This document shows, piece by piece, positions 44,551 to 53,744 of a stretch of DNA of 64,000 nt. This DNA is from Paenibacillus riograndensis SBR5 (GTDB lineage Bacteria > Bacillota > Bacilli > Paenibacillales > Paenibacillaceae). The notes beneath the pieces are model-generated. The model worked only from the letters and a program-made list of their open reading frames with translations. It ran no database searches and was not told the origin of the DNA. Location of the stretch: positions 3,269,187 to 3,333,186 of the forward strand of contig NZ_LN831776.1 of assembly GCF_000981585.1 (NCBI RefSeq). Direction: 5' to 3'. A program made the position numbers and the translations under genes. How positions within the stretch are numbered: the stretch's first letter is position 1; each line of letters starts with the position of its first letter.

Positions 44551-45300
44551 GTGACTTTATACATGGATTACAAATCACCCACTACCCAATTTAGCTTTGA
44601 TGTGAATTCAAACACAACGTTTAAGAAGGATGATTGCAATTATATCAATACCTTGTCGGTCAAAGAGCTGAATACACTGGAAAATACATCGCTTCTTGAT
44701 ATATTTCTCAGCCGGTCGAACGTGGTGGAACCGCATTATCACCAGAATTCCGCTGAACTCGTCTATTGTATCTCGGGTGCTGCTGTCGTCTCGCTGATCA
44801 ATCCGTTTACGAACGAGCTGCTGCATTTTCCCATTACACCGGGCCAGGTGGCCAATGTACCCCAGGGCTGGTGGCACTATGAAGTGGCTACAGTCGATTG
44901 TACCCATCTGCTGGCCATCTTCAACGCCCCTGTGCCAGAGGTCATTCTGGGATCCGATCTCCTGACGATTACCCCGGCGAATGTGCTTGCCCACACATAC
45001 TGTCTCAATGAAGCCCAAGTGAAGGACACGCTGGCGCCGGTGAAGCCGGGTACCTTCATCGGACCGCCAGCAGACTGCTGCGAACCCGGCAAGACCGGCG
45101 GAGCAAATGCGGCTCACCCTAATAATATGGCTCCACATCCATACCCGCAGTCTCCGCAAATGCTGCAGCCTCTTGGCTATCAGCCTTCTCCGATGCACGG
45201 TTATTACGGCCAGCCGTATGTCCAGCAGTACCACGGGCAGCCTTATGTTCAGCCTTATCCGGGCCTGCAACCCGCGGTTGACCCGGCCGGGAATGTGTGA
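44551..45300 (+). CDS. Cupin protein with Pro/Tyr/Gln-rich repeat tail
   Basis: 249 residues. A single germin-type cupin barrel (about 40-150) has the metal motif HYHQNSAELVYCISG and the second box VPQGWWHY. Such proteins include oxalate decarboxylase-like enzymes and spore or surface proteins. The last 60 residues are low complexity with repeats of GQPYVQ (YYGQPYVQQYHGQPYVQPYPG, two units in tandem here), which suggests surface or coat association. GTG start after AAGGAAGG. A cysteine pair DCCEPG joins the two parts. Confidence 0.82.
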   Translation: MTLYMDYKSPTTQFSFDVNSNTTFKKDDCNYINTLSVKELNTLENTSLLDIFLSRSNVVEPHYHQNSAELVYCISGAAVVSLINPFTNELLHFPITPGQVANVPQGWWHYEVATVDCTHLLAIFNAPVPEVILGSDLLTITPANVLAHTYCLNEAQVKDTLAPVKPGTFIGPPADCCEPGKTGGANAAHPNNMAPHPYPQSPQMLQPLGYQPSPMHGYYGQPYVQQYHGQPYVQPYPGLQPAVDPAGNV

Positions 45301-45330
45301 ACCTAAACCCGGACTGAAAATCTGCCAGAA

Positions 45331-45393
45331 CGATCCGTCTTCAGCATGCCCCCGTTGATTATGGAGCGGTGGGAATCCCTGCGGCCGTAAGCC
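45331..45393. repeat. Outer module of dispersed repeat, copy 2 (left piece)
   Basis: CGATCC followed by CAGCATGCCCCCGTTGAT and GCGGCCGTAAGCC matches the right half of 8096-8186. Here it is separated from the core by about 380 bases. Confidence 0.7.
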
Positions 45394-45599
45394 CCGTGTT
45401 CCCGTGTCGTTATTCACCCGTCTGGTTGATTTTGTTAAAATTTATATGTTTTGGGGGATGCGACTTACCCCTTATTTCAATTGTATGGGGAAATTATACA
45501 GTGTGAAAAATGTGGATATCTTGGAAGCCTCAGATGGGGCTCCATCCGCGGACCGAGGAGACCTTATTTTGCCAAAAATCTTACTTTTTCAGCAGTTAC

Positions 45600-45676
45600 G
45601 GACTCAGAAGCCGTTATATCGTTCGTTGGAGCCAGGAATAAAGGGGAAAGGGACAAATAAAGACATCTGAGTCCGT
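45600..45676. repeat. Third module of the dispersed repeat, copy 2
   Basis: GGACTCAGAAGCCGTTATAT to GAGTCC parallels 8633-8706. Here it precedes the core; in copy 1 it follows it. Confidence 0.5.
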
Positions 45677-45730
45677 TGTCCTGCGGAATAGCCGAATCTT
45701 CTATCCATAACGGCTTTCCTGTCCGTAACG

Positions 45731-46047
45731 GCTGCGGATCGATCGCGAAGGAATAGGGCGATCCGTCTTTACCGGCTTCTTCGCAGATGCTAGTTGGAAA
45801 AAGGGAACTTATTTTTCCGAAAATTAAGAAATCCTGAGAGTGAAGTGGAAAAAGTAGACTTAATTGGGGTACTTTTCTGGTCCAATGGCGAAACGGGCTG
45901 AATTAGTGTCCCTTTTTCCACTTCATCTGCCCGAGGGTAGGGTACTCCGGCAAATTAGTGTACCTTTTTCCACTTAAAAAGTTGCCGTAGGATTCATGGG
46001 GAGTCGTTCTCCAGGTAACGCTAGACCAAGACGGCTGCGCTGTCCCG
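45731..46047. repeat. Dispersed intergenic repeat, copy 2 (core 45771-46047)
   Basis: The core aligns with 8299-8576 with 16-18 substitutions and one single-base gap. It is preceded directly by the left half of the outer module (CTGCGGATCGATCGCGAAGG at 45731). The same four AAGTGGAAAAAGG.ACACTAA-type motifs occur, two per strand. The 870 bases between the cupin gene and the response-regulator remnant consist mainly of these modules, and no gene is seen there. Confidence 0.88.
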
Positions 46048-46180
46048 GGGAGGATGGCACAGCCGTTTTTGTTACTGTGTCCGAAGCTTTTATGGTATCT
46101 TATGGGAGTGGCTGCTGCGTCTAACCTACTGAGATAACGGAGAATGGAATCGGATGAAATATGTTACGGGTGCAGAATAA

Positions 46181-46632
46181 TGTGAGCGCTTTTTGCTAGA
46201 GCATGAGCCGTCATTGATTCTGCTGGATATTAATCTGGGCCAAACCTCGGGTTTTGAGCTGTGCAAAAGGCTGAGGAAGACGATGAAGGCGCCCATTCTG
46301 TTCATCAGCGCACGCTCCAGTGATGATGATATTCTGATCGCTCTTAACATAGGCGGGGATGACTATACCCATAAGCCGTACACGCTCAGTGTGCTGCTCG
46401 CCAAGGTGAGGGCTGTGCTTAAACGTTATGGGGGCCAATATACTGTGGAAGCGCCGGAGATTCTGGAATTCGGGAAGGTGCGGACAACTGCTCGCTTTCC
46501 CGTGTGCGGGTAGACGGCGTAGAGGTCAAATTCACATCTATGGAGTACAAGCTCCTCTGCTATCTGGCACGCAACATGAACCGGATCGTCGCTAAGGAGG
46601 AGCTGTTTGCAGAAGTGTGGGAGATGCTATTG
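46181..46632 (+). pseudogene. Decayed OmpR-family response regulator
   Basis: The first frame keeps the receiver core (LILLDINLGQTSGFELC with the phospho-Asp, PILFISARSSDDDILIAL, YTHKPYTLSVLLAKVRAVLKR). A shift near 46483 moves into the winged helix in another frame (VDGVEVKFTSMEYKLL, LARNMNRIVAKEELFAEVWE). The first 35 residues and the end are missing, and no sensor kinase gene follows. It lies beside repeat copy 2, so a rearrangement there may have broken the locus. Confidence 0.88.
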
Positions 46633-46643
46633 CCCCAAAACAC

Positions 46644-46675
46644 AGCCACCCGCAGATGGCTTCCTGCGGGTGGCT
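46644..46675 (-). terminator. Terminator of the yhdH-like gene
   Basis: A 12-bp perfect stem (AGCCACCCGCAG with CTGCGGGTGGCT), 8-base loop and TGTTTTG on the minus strand. Confidence 0.8.
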
Positions 46676-46681
46676 TTGCTG

Positions 46682-47674
46682 TTAAGACAAGCGGACTAAT
46701 ACGCGGCCCCGCGTGTTGGATGTAAGGATATCCTCCAGAGCCGCAGGCAGCTCAGTTAAAGTAACCTCGCGGTCCACAAGCGCGTCCAGCCGCTCAGGCT
46801 TCAGATCAGAGGCCATCCGCTCCCAAATCTGAATGCGCTGCTCTATGGGACAAGCGACGGTATCGATCCCCAGCAGGCTTACACCGCGCAGAATAAAAGG
46901 CAGGACCGTTGCCGGCACCGCTGTTCCGGCGGTTAAGCCGCTGGCGGCAACGGAGCCGCCGTAGGCGATTTTGCTGAGCAGCGCAGCAAGCGGGGCGCCG
47001 CCGACCGAATCAACCGCCGCCTGCCACAGCTGCTTGTCGAGCGGCTTGCCGGACCCCCCGCTGACCTCTTCGCGCGAAATGATTTCGGCGGCTCCCAGCG
47101 TCTTCAGATAGCTGTCTGCATCTGCCTGGCCTGTACTGGCTGTGACCTGATAGCCTTTCTTGGCAAGCATGGCTACCGCCGTTCCGCCGACCCCGCCGGT
47201 TGCGCCGGTGACCAGCACTTTGCCCTTATCCGGCGCAGCCCCGTGAGCCTCCAGTGCCTGGATGGACATGGCAGCGGTAAAACCGGCCGTCCCGTAGATC
47301 ATCGCTTCCCGCAGGCTTAGGCCTGCCGGCAGCGGCATGACCCATCCGGCAGGGATGCGCGCATACTCGCTGAAGCCGCCGTAATGGGAGACGCCGATGC
47401 CGTAGCCGGTGGCAATGACAGCCTGCCCTTCGTGGAACCGCGGGTCTGCGGAAGAGACGACTGTTCCCGACAGATCAATACCAGGGATAAACGGATAATT
47501 CCGTACGATGTTCCCGTTCGGGATACTTGCGAGTCCGTCTTTATAGTTCACACTGGAATAGGCCACACGGATCAGTACTTCTCCGGCAGGCAATTTCTCC
47601 AGCGAAAGCGGCTGGACCGCCACGGAAAAGGTCTCCCCTTTGTCCACAACCAATGCTTTAAAGGTTTCTGTCAT
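46682..47674 (-). CDS. yhdH: YhdH/AcuI-type quinone oxidoreductase (zinc-free MDR)
   Basis: 330 residues of the medium-chain reductase fold. The YhdH subfamily markers are SSVNYKDGLA (about 42), PFIPGIDLSGTV, and the NADP site VLVTGATGGVGGTAVAML (about 153). No zinc-binding cysteines are present, as expected for this branch; AcuI reduces acryloyl-CoA. AAAAGGAG precedes the ATG. The gene diverges from a tetR gene across a promoter with a clear operator. Confidence 0.9.
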   Translation of the reverse strand: MTETFKALVVDKGETFSVAVQPLSLEKLPAGEVLIRVAYSSVNYKDGLASIPNGNIVRNYPFIPGIDLSGTVVSSADPRFHEGQAVIATGYGIGVSHYGGFSEYARIPAGWVMPLPAGLSLREAMIYGTAGFTAAMSIQALEAHGAAPDKGKVLVTGATGGVGGTAVAMLAKKGYQVTASTGQADADSYLKTLGAAEIISREEVSGGSGKPLDKQLWQAAVDSVGGAPLAALLSKIAYGGSVAASGLTAGTAVPATVLPFILRGVSLLGIDTVACPIEQRIQIWERMASDLKPERLDALVDREVTLTELPAALEDILTSNTRGRVLVRLS

Positions 47675-47712
47675 GCAAGGTCTCTCCTTTTGACGAGCTG
47701 TAATGTAAATCA

Positions 47713-47741
47713 GTTATATATTATTTATTCTGACCGGTCAA
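47713..47741 (-). promoter_or_regulatory. SigA-type promoter of yhdH overlapped by a TetR operator
   Basis: On the minus strand TTGACC (47741-47736) and TATAAC (47718-47713) are 17 bases apart, close to the vegetative consensus. The perfect palindrome TGACCGGTCA (47731-47740) covers the -35 box. On the plus strand TATAAT at 47759-47764 probably serves the tetR gene, whose -35 would also lie in the palindrome, so one operator can control both. Confidence 0.7.
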
Positions 47742-47794
47742 CTTTTTATTTTCTGTGATATAATATACATTATTCCCTAAATCGTGGAGGTCCT

Positions 47795-48391
47795 ATGGTA
47801 CGCTACAAGAAATCGGAAGAGAAACGCAAACAGATTCTATTCGCTGCCTTTCAGGCGTTGTCCGAGCTGGGGTACGACTCCGTAACCCTGCAGACCATCG
47901 CAGACCATGCAGAAGTCAGCAAGGGGGTTGTGCATTATTATTTTGACAACAAGGAAGCGGTCCTGGTGGAGCTGCTGGAATGGCTGACCGCCAAAATATC
48001 CGCCAAAGAGCAGGCAGCGGTGCAGGAGCAGCAGACAGCAGCAGGCAAGCTTAAGGCTTACATTGATTCCGCATTCCCCGGACCTGCGAAGAACCGTTCC
48101 TTTTACCGGGTATATCTGGATTTCCTGGCCAGAGCGAGCCGGATTCCGGTGTACCGGGAGATCAATCAGCGTTTCTATGACAACTGTGCACGGATCAGCA
48201 CGGAGGTGCTGACACTGGGCCAGAAGGAAGGGATTTTTGCCAAGGAATTAGCCCCGGACACTACAGCCCCTGTGATCCGTGCGATCATTGACGGCTGCCT
48301 GATCCAGTGGCTGATGAAAGACGACGACGAGCTGCATGCCGCGTATAAGGAAATGTGCTATGAGGCGGTGATGAAGGTGCTGCGGGTGTGA
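47795..48391 (+). CDS. TetR/AcrR family regulator divergent from yhdH
   Basis: 198 residues. HTH residues 10-55: QILFAAFQALSELGYDSVTL then TIADHAEVSKGVVHYYF, which is the TetR signature. The C-terminal domain with many aromatic residues fits the BetI-like ligand domain. It probably represses yhdH and itself through TGACCGGTCA. GGAGG precedes the ATG. Confidence 0.9.
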   Translation: MVRYKKSEEKRKQILFAAFQALSELGYDSVTLQTIADHAEVSKGVVHYYFDNKEAVLVELLEWLTAKISAKEQAAVQEQQTAAGKLKAYIDSAFPGPAKNRSFYRVYLDFLARASRIPVYREINQRFYDNCARISTEVLTLGQKEGIFAKELAPDTTAPVIRAIIDGCLIQWLMKDDDELHAAYKEMCYEAVMKVLRV

Positions 48392-48500
48392 AGGTCCCGA
48401 TAGTACGGGAAGGTTGTGCTGCAAACCAAATAATATTATGTATAAAATGTGAACTGTAGTATATTGGACATAGATTGGTCAGAAAAAGGAGGCTAGCTCT

Positions 48501-49910
48501 ATGTCGATTGCGACAACGATGATTATTCGGCTGGAAATCCGCAAGTCAGTTGCGACCTTTGGAGATGTGGCGTCGAGACTGGCTGCAGTTGGTGGCGATA
48601 TCGTGGCCATTGACGTGATACGCGCAGGCAAGGATGTGACTACACGGGATATTACGGTCAATGTGCAGGATGCTGCGAATGAAGAGATTATTACGGTGCT
48701 TAAGGACATGCCGGGGATTAAGGTTATCAATATATCGGACCGGACCTTTCTTGCCCATATCGGCGGCAAAATTGAGATTACCCCCAAGATACCGATCAAG
48801 AACCGGGAAGATCTGTCACTGGTCTATACGCCGGGTGTGGCGCGTGTCTGCATGGCGATTGCTGAGGACCCGGGCAGAGCCTATTCGCTTACGATGAAAA
48901 GAAATACGGTAGCTGTCGTCACCGACGGCACAGCAGTGCTGGGGCTGGGCGATATCGGTCCGGAAGCGGCGATGCCGGTAATGGAAGGGAAGGCGATGCT
49001 GTTCAAGCAATTGGCAGATATCGATGCTTTTCCGTTATGCCTGGGTACCAAAGATCCGGAAGAAATTATCCGTGTTGTGAAAGCGGTTACGGCTGGGCTT
49101 GGCGGCATCAACCTGGAAGACATCAGCTCTCCGCGCTGCTTCGAGATTGAACGGCGGCTGTCCGCTGAATTGGATATTCCGGTGTTTCATGACGATCAGC
49201 ATGGGACGGCTGTTGTAGCTTTGGCCGGTCTTTTGAATGCGCTGAAGGTAGTCGGCAAAAGGCTAGAGGATTGCCGGATCGTCGTGGTTGGCATCGGGGC
49301 AGCGGGTGTGTCGATCTGCCGTCTGCTGCTGGCGGCGGGGGCACGGAAGGTGTATGCGGTTGACCGGGCAGGCATTCTGCACAAGGGACAGACGTATGAC
49401 AATGCCGAGTGGAGCTGGCTTGCCGAAGCCACCAATCCCGAGGGGCTGACCGGAGGGCTGACGGAGGCGATGCAGGGGGCAGATGTGTTCATTGGGGTAT
49501 CCAGTGGGGGCATTTTGAGCGAGGATCATCTAAAAAGTATGGCGGAGGACAACATCGTGTTTGCCATGGCGAATCCGACCCCCGAGATCGAACCGGAGCT
49601 GGCCGAGTCTTATGCCCGGGTCGTGGCGACAGGAAGAAGCGATTATCCGAATCAGATCAATAATGTGCTTTGTTTTCCGGGGATTTTCCGCGGGGCGCTG
49701 GACTGCAGGGCCAAGGTGGTCAATCTGGAAATGAAGCTGGCTGCGGCTCAGGCGATTGCTTCGGTGGTTCATCCGGACGAGCTCAATGAGCAGTATATCA
49801 TCCCGAGTATTTTTAATGAAAAAGTGGTTGAAGGCGTACGGGAGGCGGTCATCCGGGCCGCAATCGCAACAGGTATGGCCCGCAGGCTTCCGCCTGATAT
49901 TTCGGAGTAA
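48501..49910 (+). CDS. NAD(P)-dependent malic enzyme with N-terminal ACT domain
   Basis: 469 residues. Residues 1-85 form an ACT-like domain (RKSVATFGDVASRLAAVGGD, then NISDRTFLAHIGGKI). The malic enzyme part has the tyrosine VYTPGVARVC, metal ligands in PVFHDDQHGTA, and the NAD site VVVGIGAAGVSICRLLL. It decarboxylates malate to pyruvate. Bacillus YtsJ-type enzymes have this layout; an ACT domain suggests allosteric control. AAAGGAGG precedes the ATG. Confidence 0.92.
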   Translation: MSIATTMIIRLEIRKSVATFGDVASRLAAVGGDIVAIDVIRAGKDVTTRDITVNVQDAANEEIITVLKDMPGIKVINISDRTFLAHIGGKIEITPKIPIKNREDLSLVYTPGVARVCMAIAEDPGRAYSLTMKRNTVAVVTDGTAVLGLGDIGPEAAMPVMEGKAMLFKQLADIDAFPLCLGTKDPEEIIRVVKAVTAGLGGINLEDISSPRCFEIERRLSAELDIPVFHDDQHGTAVVALAGLLNALKVVGKRLEDCRIVVVGIGAAGVSICRLLLAAGARKVYAVDRAGILHKGQTYDNAEWSWLAEATNPEGLTGGLTEAMQGADVFIGVSSGGILSEDHLKSMAEDNIVFAMANPTPEIEPELAESYARVVATGRSDYPNQINNVLCFPGIFRGALDCRAKVVNLEMKLAAAQAIASVVHPDELNEQYIIPSIFNEKVVEGVREAVIRAAIATGMARRLPPDISE

Positions 49911-49956
49911 GACAAGGACAACAACAAGTTTTTCACATCATATTTGCCGGCAAAAG

Positions 49957-49990
49957 GGTACAGTGAGAAGTGTCGCTGTATCTTTTTTTT
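49957..49990 (+). terminator. Terminator of the malic enzyme gene
   Basis: GGTACAG pairs with CTGTATC (one G-U), 12-base loop, T8 tract. Confidence 0.75.
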
Positions 49991-50022
49991 GACTTAGCTG
50001 AGTTTCATTCATAGGAGGACAT

Positions 50023-50568
50023 ATGTACAGCAGAATTCATATCATGGGGGCTTCGGGAGCGGGAACCAGTACCCTGGGGCGGGCTTTGGCCGGACATTTG
50101 CCGCATGTCCATTTGGACAGCGATGATTATTTCTGGGAACATAAATATACTCAACAGACAGAGCTTACTGAAAGATTGCGGACGATCCAGCGTGATCTTG
50201 ATCAACAAGAGCCTTATATTTTGTCCGGTGCGGTCTGCGGATGGGGGGACGGGCTGCGTCCGCGCTTTGATCTGGTTGTTTTTTTGTGGATTCCGCCGGA
50301 AATCCGGCTAGAACGCCTGAGAATGAGGGAGAATGAACGTTATGGTGCGGACAGTCTGCCTGGCGGCAGCATGTATCAGGAGGTGCAGACTTTTATGGAG
50401 TGGGCGGCTTTATATGATACGGCAGGCCCGGAAGTCAGAAGCCGGGTGCTGCATGAGGAATGGATGTCACATTTACAGTGCCCTGTGTTAAGGTTGGAAG
50501 AAGATATGACCGTGGCTGCGCGTGTGGAGGCTGTACTGCGGGAGTATGCTGCTAAAATAACCCAATAA
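50023..50568 (+). CDS. P-loop ATPase/kinase-like protein
   Basis: 181 residues. Walker A is MGASGAGTSTLGRAL at residue 8; the acceptor-like LDSDDYFW and ILSGAVCGWGDGL stretches are typical of small adenylate-kinase-like or shikimate-kinase-like P-loop proteins annotated as AAA or adenylate kinase. The lid region has RLRMRENERYG. Substrate is unknown. AGGAGG lies before ATG. The following GNAT gene begins 26 bases later. Confidence 0.82.
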   Translation: MYSRIHIMGASGAGTSTLGRALAGHLPHVHLDSDDYFWEHKYTQQTELTERLRTIQRDLDQQEPYILSGAVCGWGDGLRPRFDLVVFLWIPPEIRLERLRMRENERYGADSLPGGSMYQEVQTFMEWAALYDTAGPEVRSRVLHEEWMSHLQCPVLRLEEDMTVAARVEAVLREYAAKITQ

Positions 50569-50594
50569 ACCAACAGAAAGCGGGATAACTGCAT

Positions 50595-51038
50595 ATGGTC
50601 ACTATTAAGGAAATTGAATTCGAATCACTAGGCGCATTGAACAGGCTCTACGATGAGCTGATCGGTGGCCCCACGGACCCGCAGAAGCTGGAAGCGGCCT
50701 TTCAGTCGGTGAAGGCGGACAGCCGTTACATACTGTTAGGCGCTTTTGTAGACGGGGAGCTGCTGGGCTCGATGATGGGCATCATCTGCCAGGATCTTGT
50801 TGGCGATTGCCGTCCGTTTATGGTGATTGAAAACGTAGTAGTTTCTTCGCGGGCACGGCGCCAGGGCCTCGGCAAAAAGCTGATAGCCGCCCTGGAAGCC
50901 ATTGCTCACGAAAGAGACTGCTACTACATCATGTTCGTCTCCGGGGAGAAGCGGAAGGAAGCGCATATTTTTTATGAGGCGATGGGCTACCGGGAAGAGA
51001 AGGTGGAGGGATACCGTAAGCATCTGAGCTCGCATTGA
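50595..51038 (+). CDS. GNAT-family N-acetyltransferase
   Basis: 147 residues. The acetyl-CoA loop is SSRARRQGLGKKLIAAL (R/Q-x2-G-x-G/A), residues about 90-106, with motif B IFYEAMGYREE at the end. It acetylates a primary amine of an unknown small molecule or protein. It is the second gene after the P-loop ATPase, perhaps co-transcribed. Confidence 0.88.
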   Translation: MVTIKEIEFESLGALNRLYDELIGGPTDPQKLEAAFQSVKADSRYILLGAFVDGELLGSMMGIICQDLVGDCRPFMVIENVVVSSRARRQGLGKKLIAALEAIAHERDCYYIMFVSGEKRKEAHIFYEAMGYREEKVEGYRKHLSSH

Positions 51039-51122
51039 GGGCAGCTTACGGTCCCGGCACTCTTGCTGCTGCAGTGTTCTGACATATCAACAGTAATGGT
51101 GGACAGCCCGCCTGTTCGAATA

Positions 51123-51926
51123 TCAGCTTCCCGTACTCTTATAATGCCTCACCCCAAAACGCCAGACCAGCAGCGAAAAACCCAGGAATGCCGCACCGGC
51201 AGGAAGGGCGAGATATCCCAGCCACTGCGGGTAATCCCAGCCGCATACCGTGGCCGCAGGGTAGAAGCTGATAAAAAGCATGGGCAGCACAAAGCTGAAC
51301 ATGCTTTTTAGTGCTCTCGGCATGTAAGGCTCGGGACAACGGGTGATCTGGTAGCTGGCATTGGTCAGGAGATAGATCCAGTCCAGGCCTTTGATGGTAA
51401 AGAACGCAAGCCCCGAGGTAAGCACGAATACCCCGCAGTACATGACACAACCTCCCGCCAGCGCCATGGCGAGGACTAGAAGCTTCCCCGGTGTAAGGGA
51501 GACCCCAAGCTCCGAGAGTGCCCAGCCCATGGCGCAAATCCCCGTAACCGGGCGGACCAGACGGTGCAGATGAAACCTGGAGGCGGCCACCTGAACGAAG
51601 AGGGAGCGGGGGCGGAGCAGCAGCCTGTCGAAGTCGCCGGAGCGCAGCATCTGCCAGGGGAAATAATCGAAGCCCCGGCACAGACTCTCCGCCAGACCAA
51701 AGGAAGCGACCGCTAGTGCATAGACCAGAATAATATGGGCCACCGTCCATTCCCCAATGTTGCCGAAGCGGGAGAAGAGCAGCACAGTCGCAATCGGGTC
51801 CGAGATGACCACGACCAGCACCTGGATCAGCATCAGCCACCAGCCTTTGTATTCCATGCCCGACAGCAGGTGCATCCGCAAGTATTTGAAATAGATTTTG
51901 CTTTCAGCGATCATCCTTCTGTTCAC
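51123..51926 (-). CDS. ABC-2 type export permease, second subunit
   Basis: 267 residues with six membrane helices (for example WLMLIQVLVVVISDPIATVLLF, split, and VLAMALAGGCVMYCGVFVLT). It belongs to the ABC2_membrane_6 family (PF06182). GTG 51926 overlaps the preceding permease stop by GTGA; ATG 51914 is an alternative with a GGGAGG site 12 bases upstream. Together with the next two genes it forms an exporter with a heterodimeric membrane part; substrate is unknown. Confidence 0.85.
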   Translation of the reverse strand: MNRRMIAESKIYFKYLRMHLLSGMEYKGWWLMLIQVLVVVISDPIATVLLFSRFGNIGEWTVAHIILVYALAVASFGLAESLCRGFDYFPWQMLRSGDFDRLLLRPRSLFVQVAASRFHLHRLVRPVTGICAMGWALSELGVSLTPGKLLVLAMALAGGCVMYCGVFVLTSGLAFFTIKGLDWIYLLTNASYQITRCPEPYMPRALKSMFSFVLPMLFISFYPAATVCGWDYPQWLGYLALPAGAAFLGFSLLVWRFGVRHYKSTGS

Positions 51927-52753
51927 CCTCCCTGTACGATAATGCTTCGGAGTTTATGGTTCATGATGGTTCGTCCGGCCGCGATAAAGACGGCACTCCA
52001 AAAGAACTGCAGGCCAATTGCAGGCAGTGCGGCGGATGGCATCAGACTGCCGACATACAGCTGAACCGGGATATCCGCAAACCCGCCAAACGGCTGGAGA
52101 TAGAGAAAGGTCTGCATGAAGTCAGGCCAGAGCCGGAGCGGAAGATAAGTGCCGGACAGGATTCCGCTGAACAGCAGCAGCATATACGTAGGCCCGTCAC
52201 CCCAGGTGATATTCAGCCTTATCGCCGTCACGAACATGGCAAAAGAGGAGCACAGCACAAAAGCCATCACGACAGACAGCAGGAAACAGGCAAAGCCAAG
52301 AGCGGAAGCCGGGGCACCAAGTGCGTAACCCGCAGGCATCAAAAGACCGGTCAGGATGGTGGCAAGGCTGCGGAGCCAGGAGGTGCCCAGCTTGCCCGCC
52401 GAGCTTTTGACGAACCAGTGTGTGTACAGATTCAGGGGGCGGCACAGCTCGACTCCGACATCGCCGTTGTTGATTTTACCCATAATCTCACTGTCAATGC
52501 TCATTGTTTGCAGCACAAACAGCCCTTGGGCGAGCCACACATAGGATATGGTTTGCGGTAAAGCAAGCCCGTTGTTATTCCAGGCTCCGTTATCGCTGTA
52601 TGTATAAAACACGGTAAACAGCACGCATTCCAGCAGTCCCCAGAACACGCTGACGAACACGCCGGATATGGCGGAAGCGCGGTACTGCAATCCTTCGGCC
52701 ATACGTATGCGGAAGAGGGAAATGCAAGCCTTGAAGGTACTCCGGAAATTCAT
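51923..52753 (-). CDS. ABC-2 type export permease, first subunit
   Basis: 276 residues with six membrane helices (VFVSVFWGLLECVLFTVFY, LLMPAGYALGAPASALGFACF). It is the paralogous partner of the downstream permease (PF06182). AGGAGG precedes the ATG. The NGDVGVELCRPLNLY loop after helix two is the coupling region typical of the family. Confidence 0.85.
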   Translation of the reverse strand: MNFRSTFKACISLFRIRMAEGLQYRASAISGVFVSVFWGLLECVLFTVFYTYSDNGAWNNNGLALPQTISYVWLAQGLFVLQTMSIDSEIMGKINNGDVGVELCRPLNLYTHWFVKSSAGKLGTSWLRSLATILTGLLMPAGYALGAPASALGFACFLLSVVMAFVLCSSFAMFVTAIRLNITWGDGPTYMLLLFSGILSGTYLPLRLWPDFMQTFLYLQPFGGFADIPVQLYVGSLMPSAALPAIGLQFFWSAVFIAAGRTIMNHKLRSIIVQGG

Positions 52754-52786
52754 TTCACACCTCCTGAAAGTTTTGTGAGCTTTCGC

Positions 52787-53602
52787 TTAAACCAATGACA
52801 GGTCATTATACATGGCTGCAATCATAGCATCCGTATTTACCTTCGTAATTACCTCGGGAGCATACTTCTCCTGCAGGCCGCCAAGCCGCCCGTCATACAG
52901 CAGCTGTCCATGTCCGATGACCATCACCCGCTCGCAGAGCGCTTCAATGTCATCCATATCATGGGTGGTCAAGACCATGGTTACCCCGTAATTGCGGTTT
53001 TCTTCTTTTAAAAAGGTGCGCAGCGCAAGCTTGGATACGGCATCAAGCCCGATGGTCGGCTCATCCAGGAAGAGGATTTTGGGCCGGTGCAGAAGGGCGG
53101 CTACCAGCTCGCAGCGCATCCGCTGCCCCAGGGACAGCTGTCTGACAGGTGTTTTTAAAAGCGCTTCCACCCCAAGGGTTGCCGTTAGCTCAGTAAGTCT
53201 TGTTTTATAATCCCCGGCGGGTATCGCGTAAATATCCTTCAGCACGTCAAAAGAGTCCGCGACCGGCACATCCCACCACAGCTGGGACCGCTGCCCGAAC
53301 ACAACGCCGATCTTGGAGACATGCTCCACACGATTCTTCCATGGAACCTTGCCCATAATGGTGCATTCGCCGCTGTCCGGGGTGAGGATGCCGCTCATCA
53401 CCTTGACTGTAGTGGATTTGCCTGCGCCGTTAGGCCCGATGTATCCCACAAGCTCGCCTTCCGCAATCTCAAAGCCGATTCCAGCCAGCGCTTCCACATG
53501 CGTCACATTGCGCATAAAAGCCCCCCTCAGCAGCCCCCATTTTCCCTCGGGCCGTTTATACACCCTAAAGGTTTTACAGATATCTTTGAGTACAATTTGC
53601 AT
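52787..53602 (-). CDS. ABC transporter ATP-binding protein
   Basis: 271 residues. Walker A GPNGAGKST (about 60), Q-loop VVFGQRSQLWW, signature LSLGQRMR, Walker B ILFLDEPTIGLD and switch HD in TTHDMDD are all intact. It powers the two downstream permeases. GGAGGTG precedes ATG 53602. The frame extends further upstream without a site. A three-gene operon ATPase-permease-permease results. Confidence 0.92.
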   Translation of the reverse strand: MQIVLKDICKTFRVYKRPEGKWGLLRGAFMRNVTHVEALAGIGFEIAEGELVGYIGPNGAGKSTTVKVMSGILTPDSGECTIMGKVPWKNRVEHVSKIGVVFGQRSQLWWDVPVADSFDVLKDIYAIPAGDYKTRLTELTATLGVEALLKTPVRQLSLGQRMRCELVAALLHRPKILFLDEPTIGLDAVSKLALRTFLKEENRNYGVTMVLTTHDMDDIEALCERVMVIGHGQLLYDGRLGGLQEKYAPEVITKVNTDAMIAAMYNDLSLV

Positions 53603-53744
53603 CTGGTGCACCTCCTTCGTGCAGAAGATCATAACATTTACAGGCCGCTGAGATAAAATGGCATTCTCCCGTCCGTGGTTCCACCCGAGTAGCATTGGAG
53701 GGGATATCACATGAAATTACTCCATTTTTCATAAAAATGCTTGC

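Noticed and set aside
45404..45670. Open frame of 88 codons within the repeat region
   Set aside because: It covers repeat modules, has no binding site and no counterpart in copy 1.
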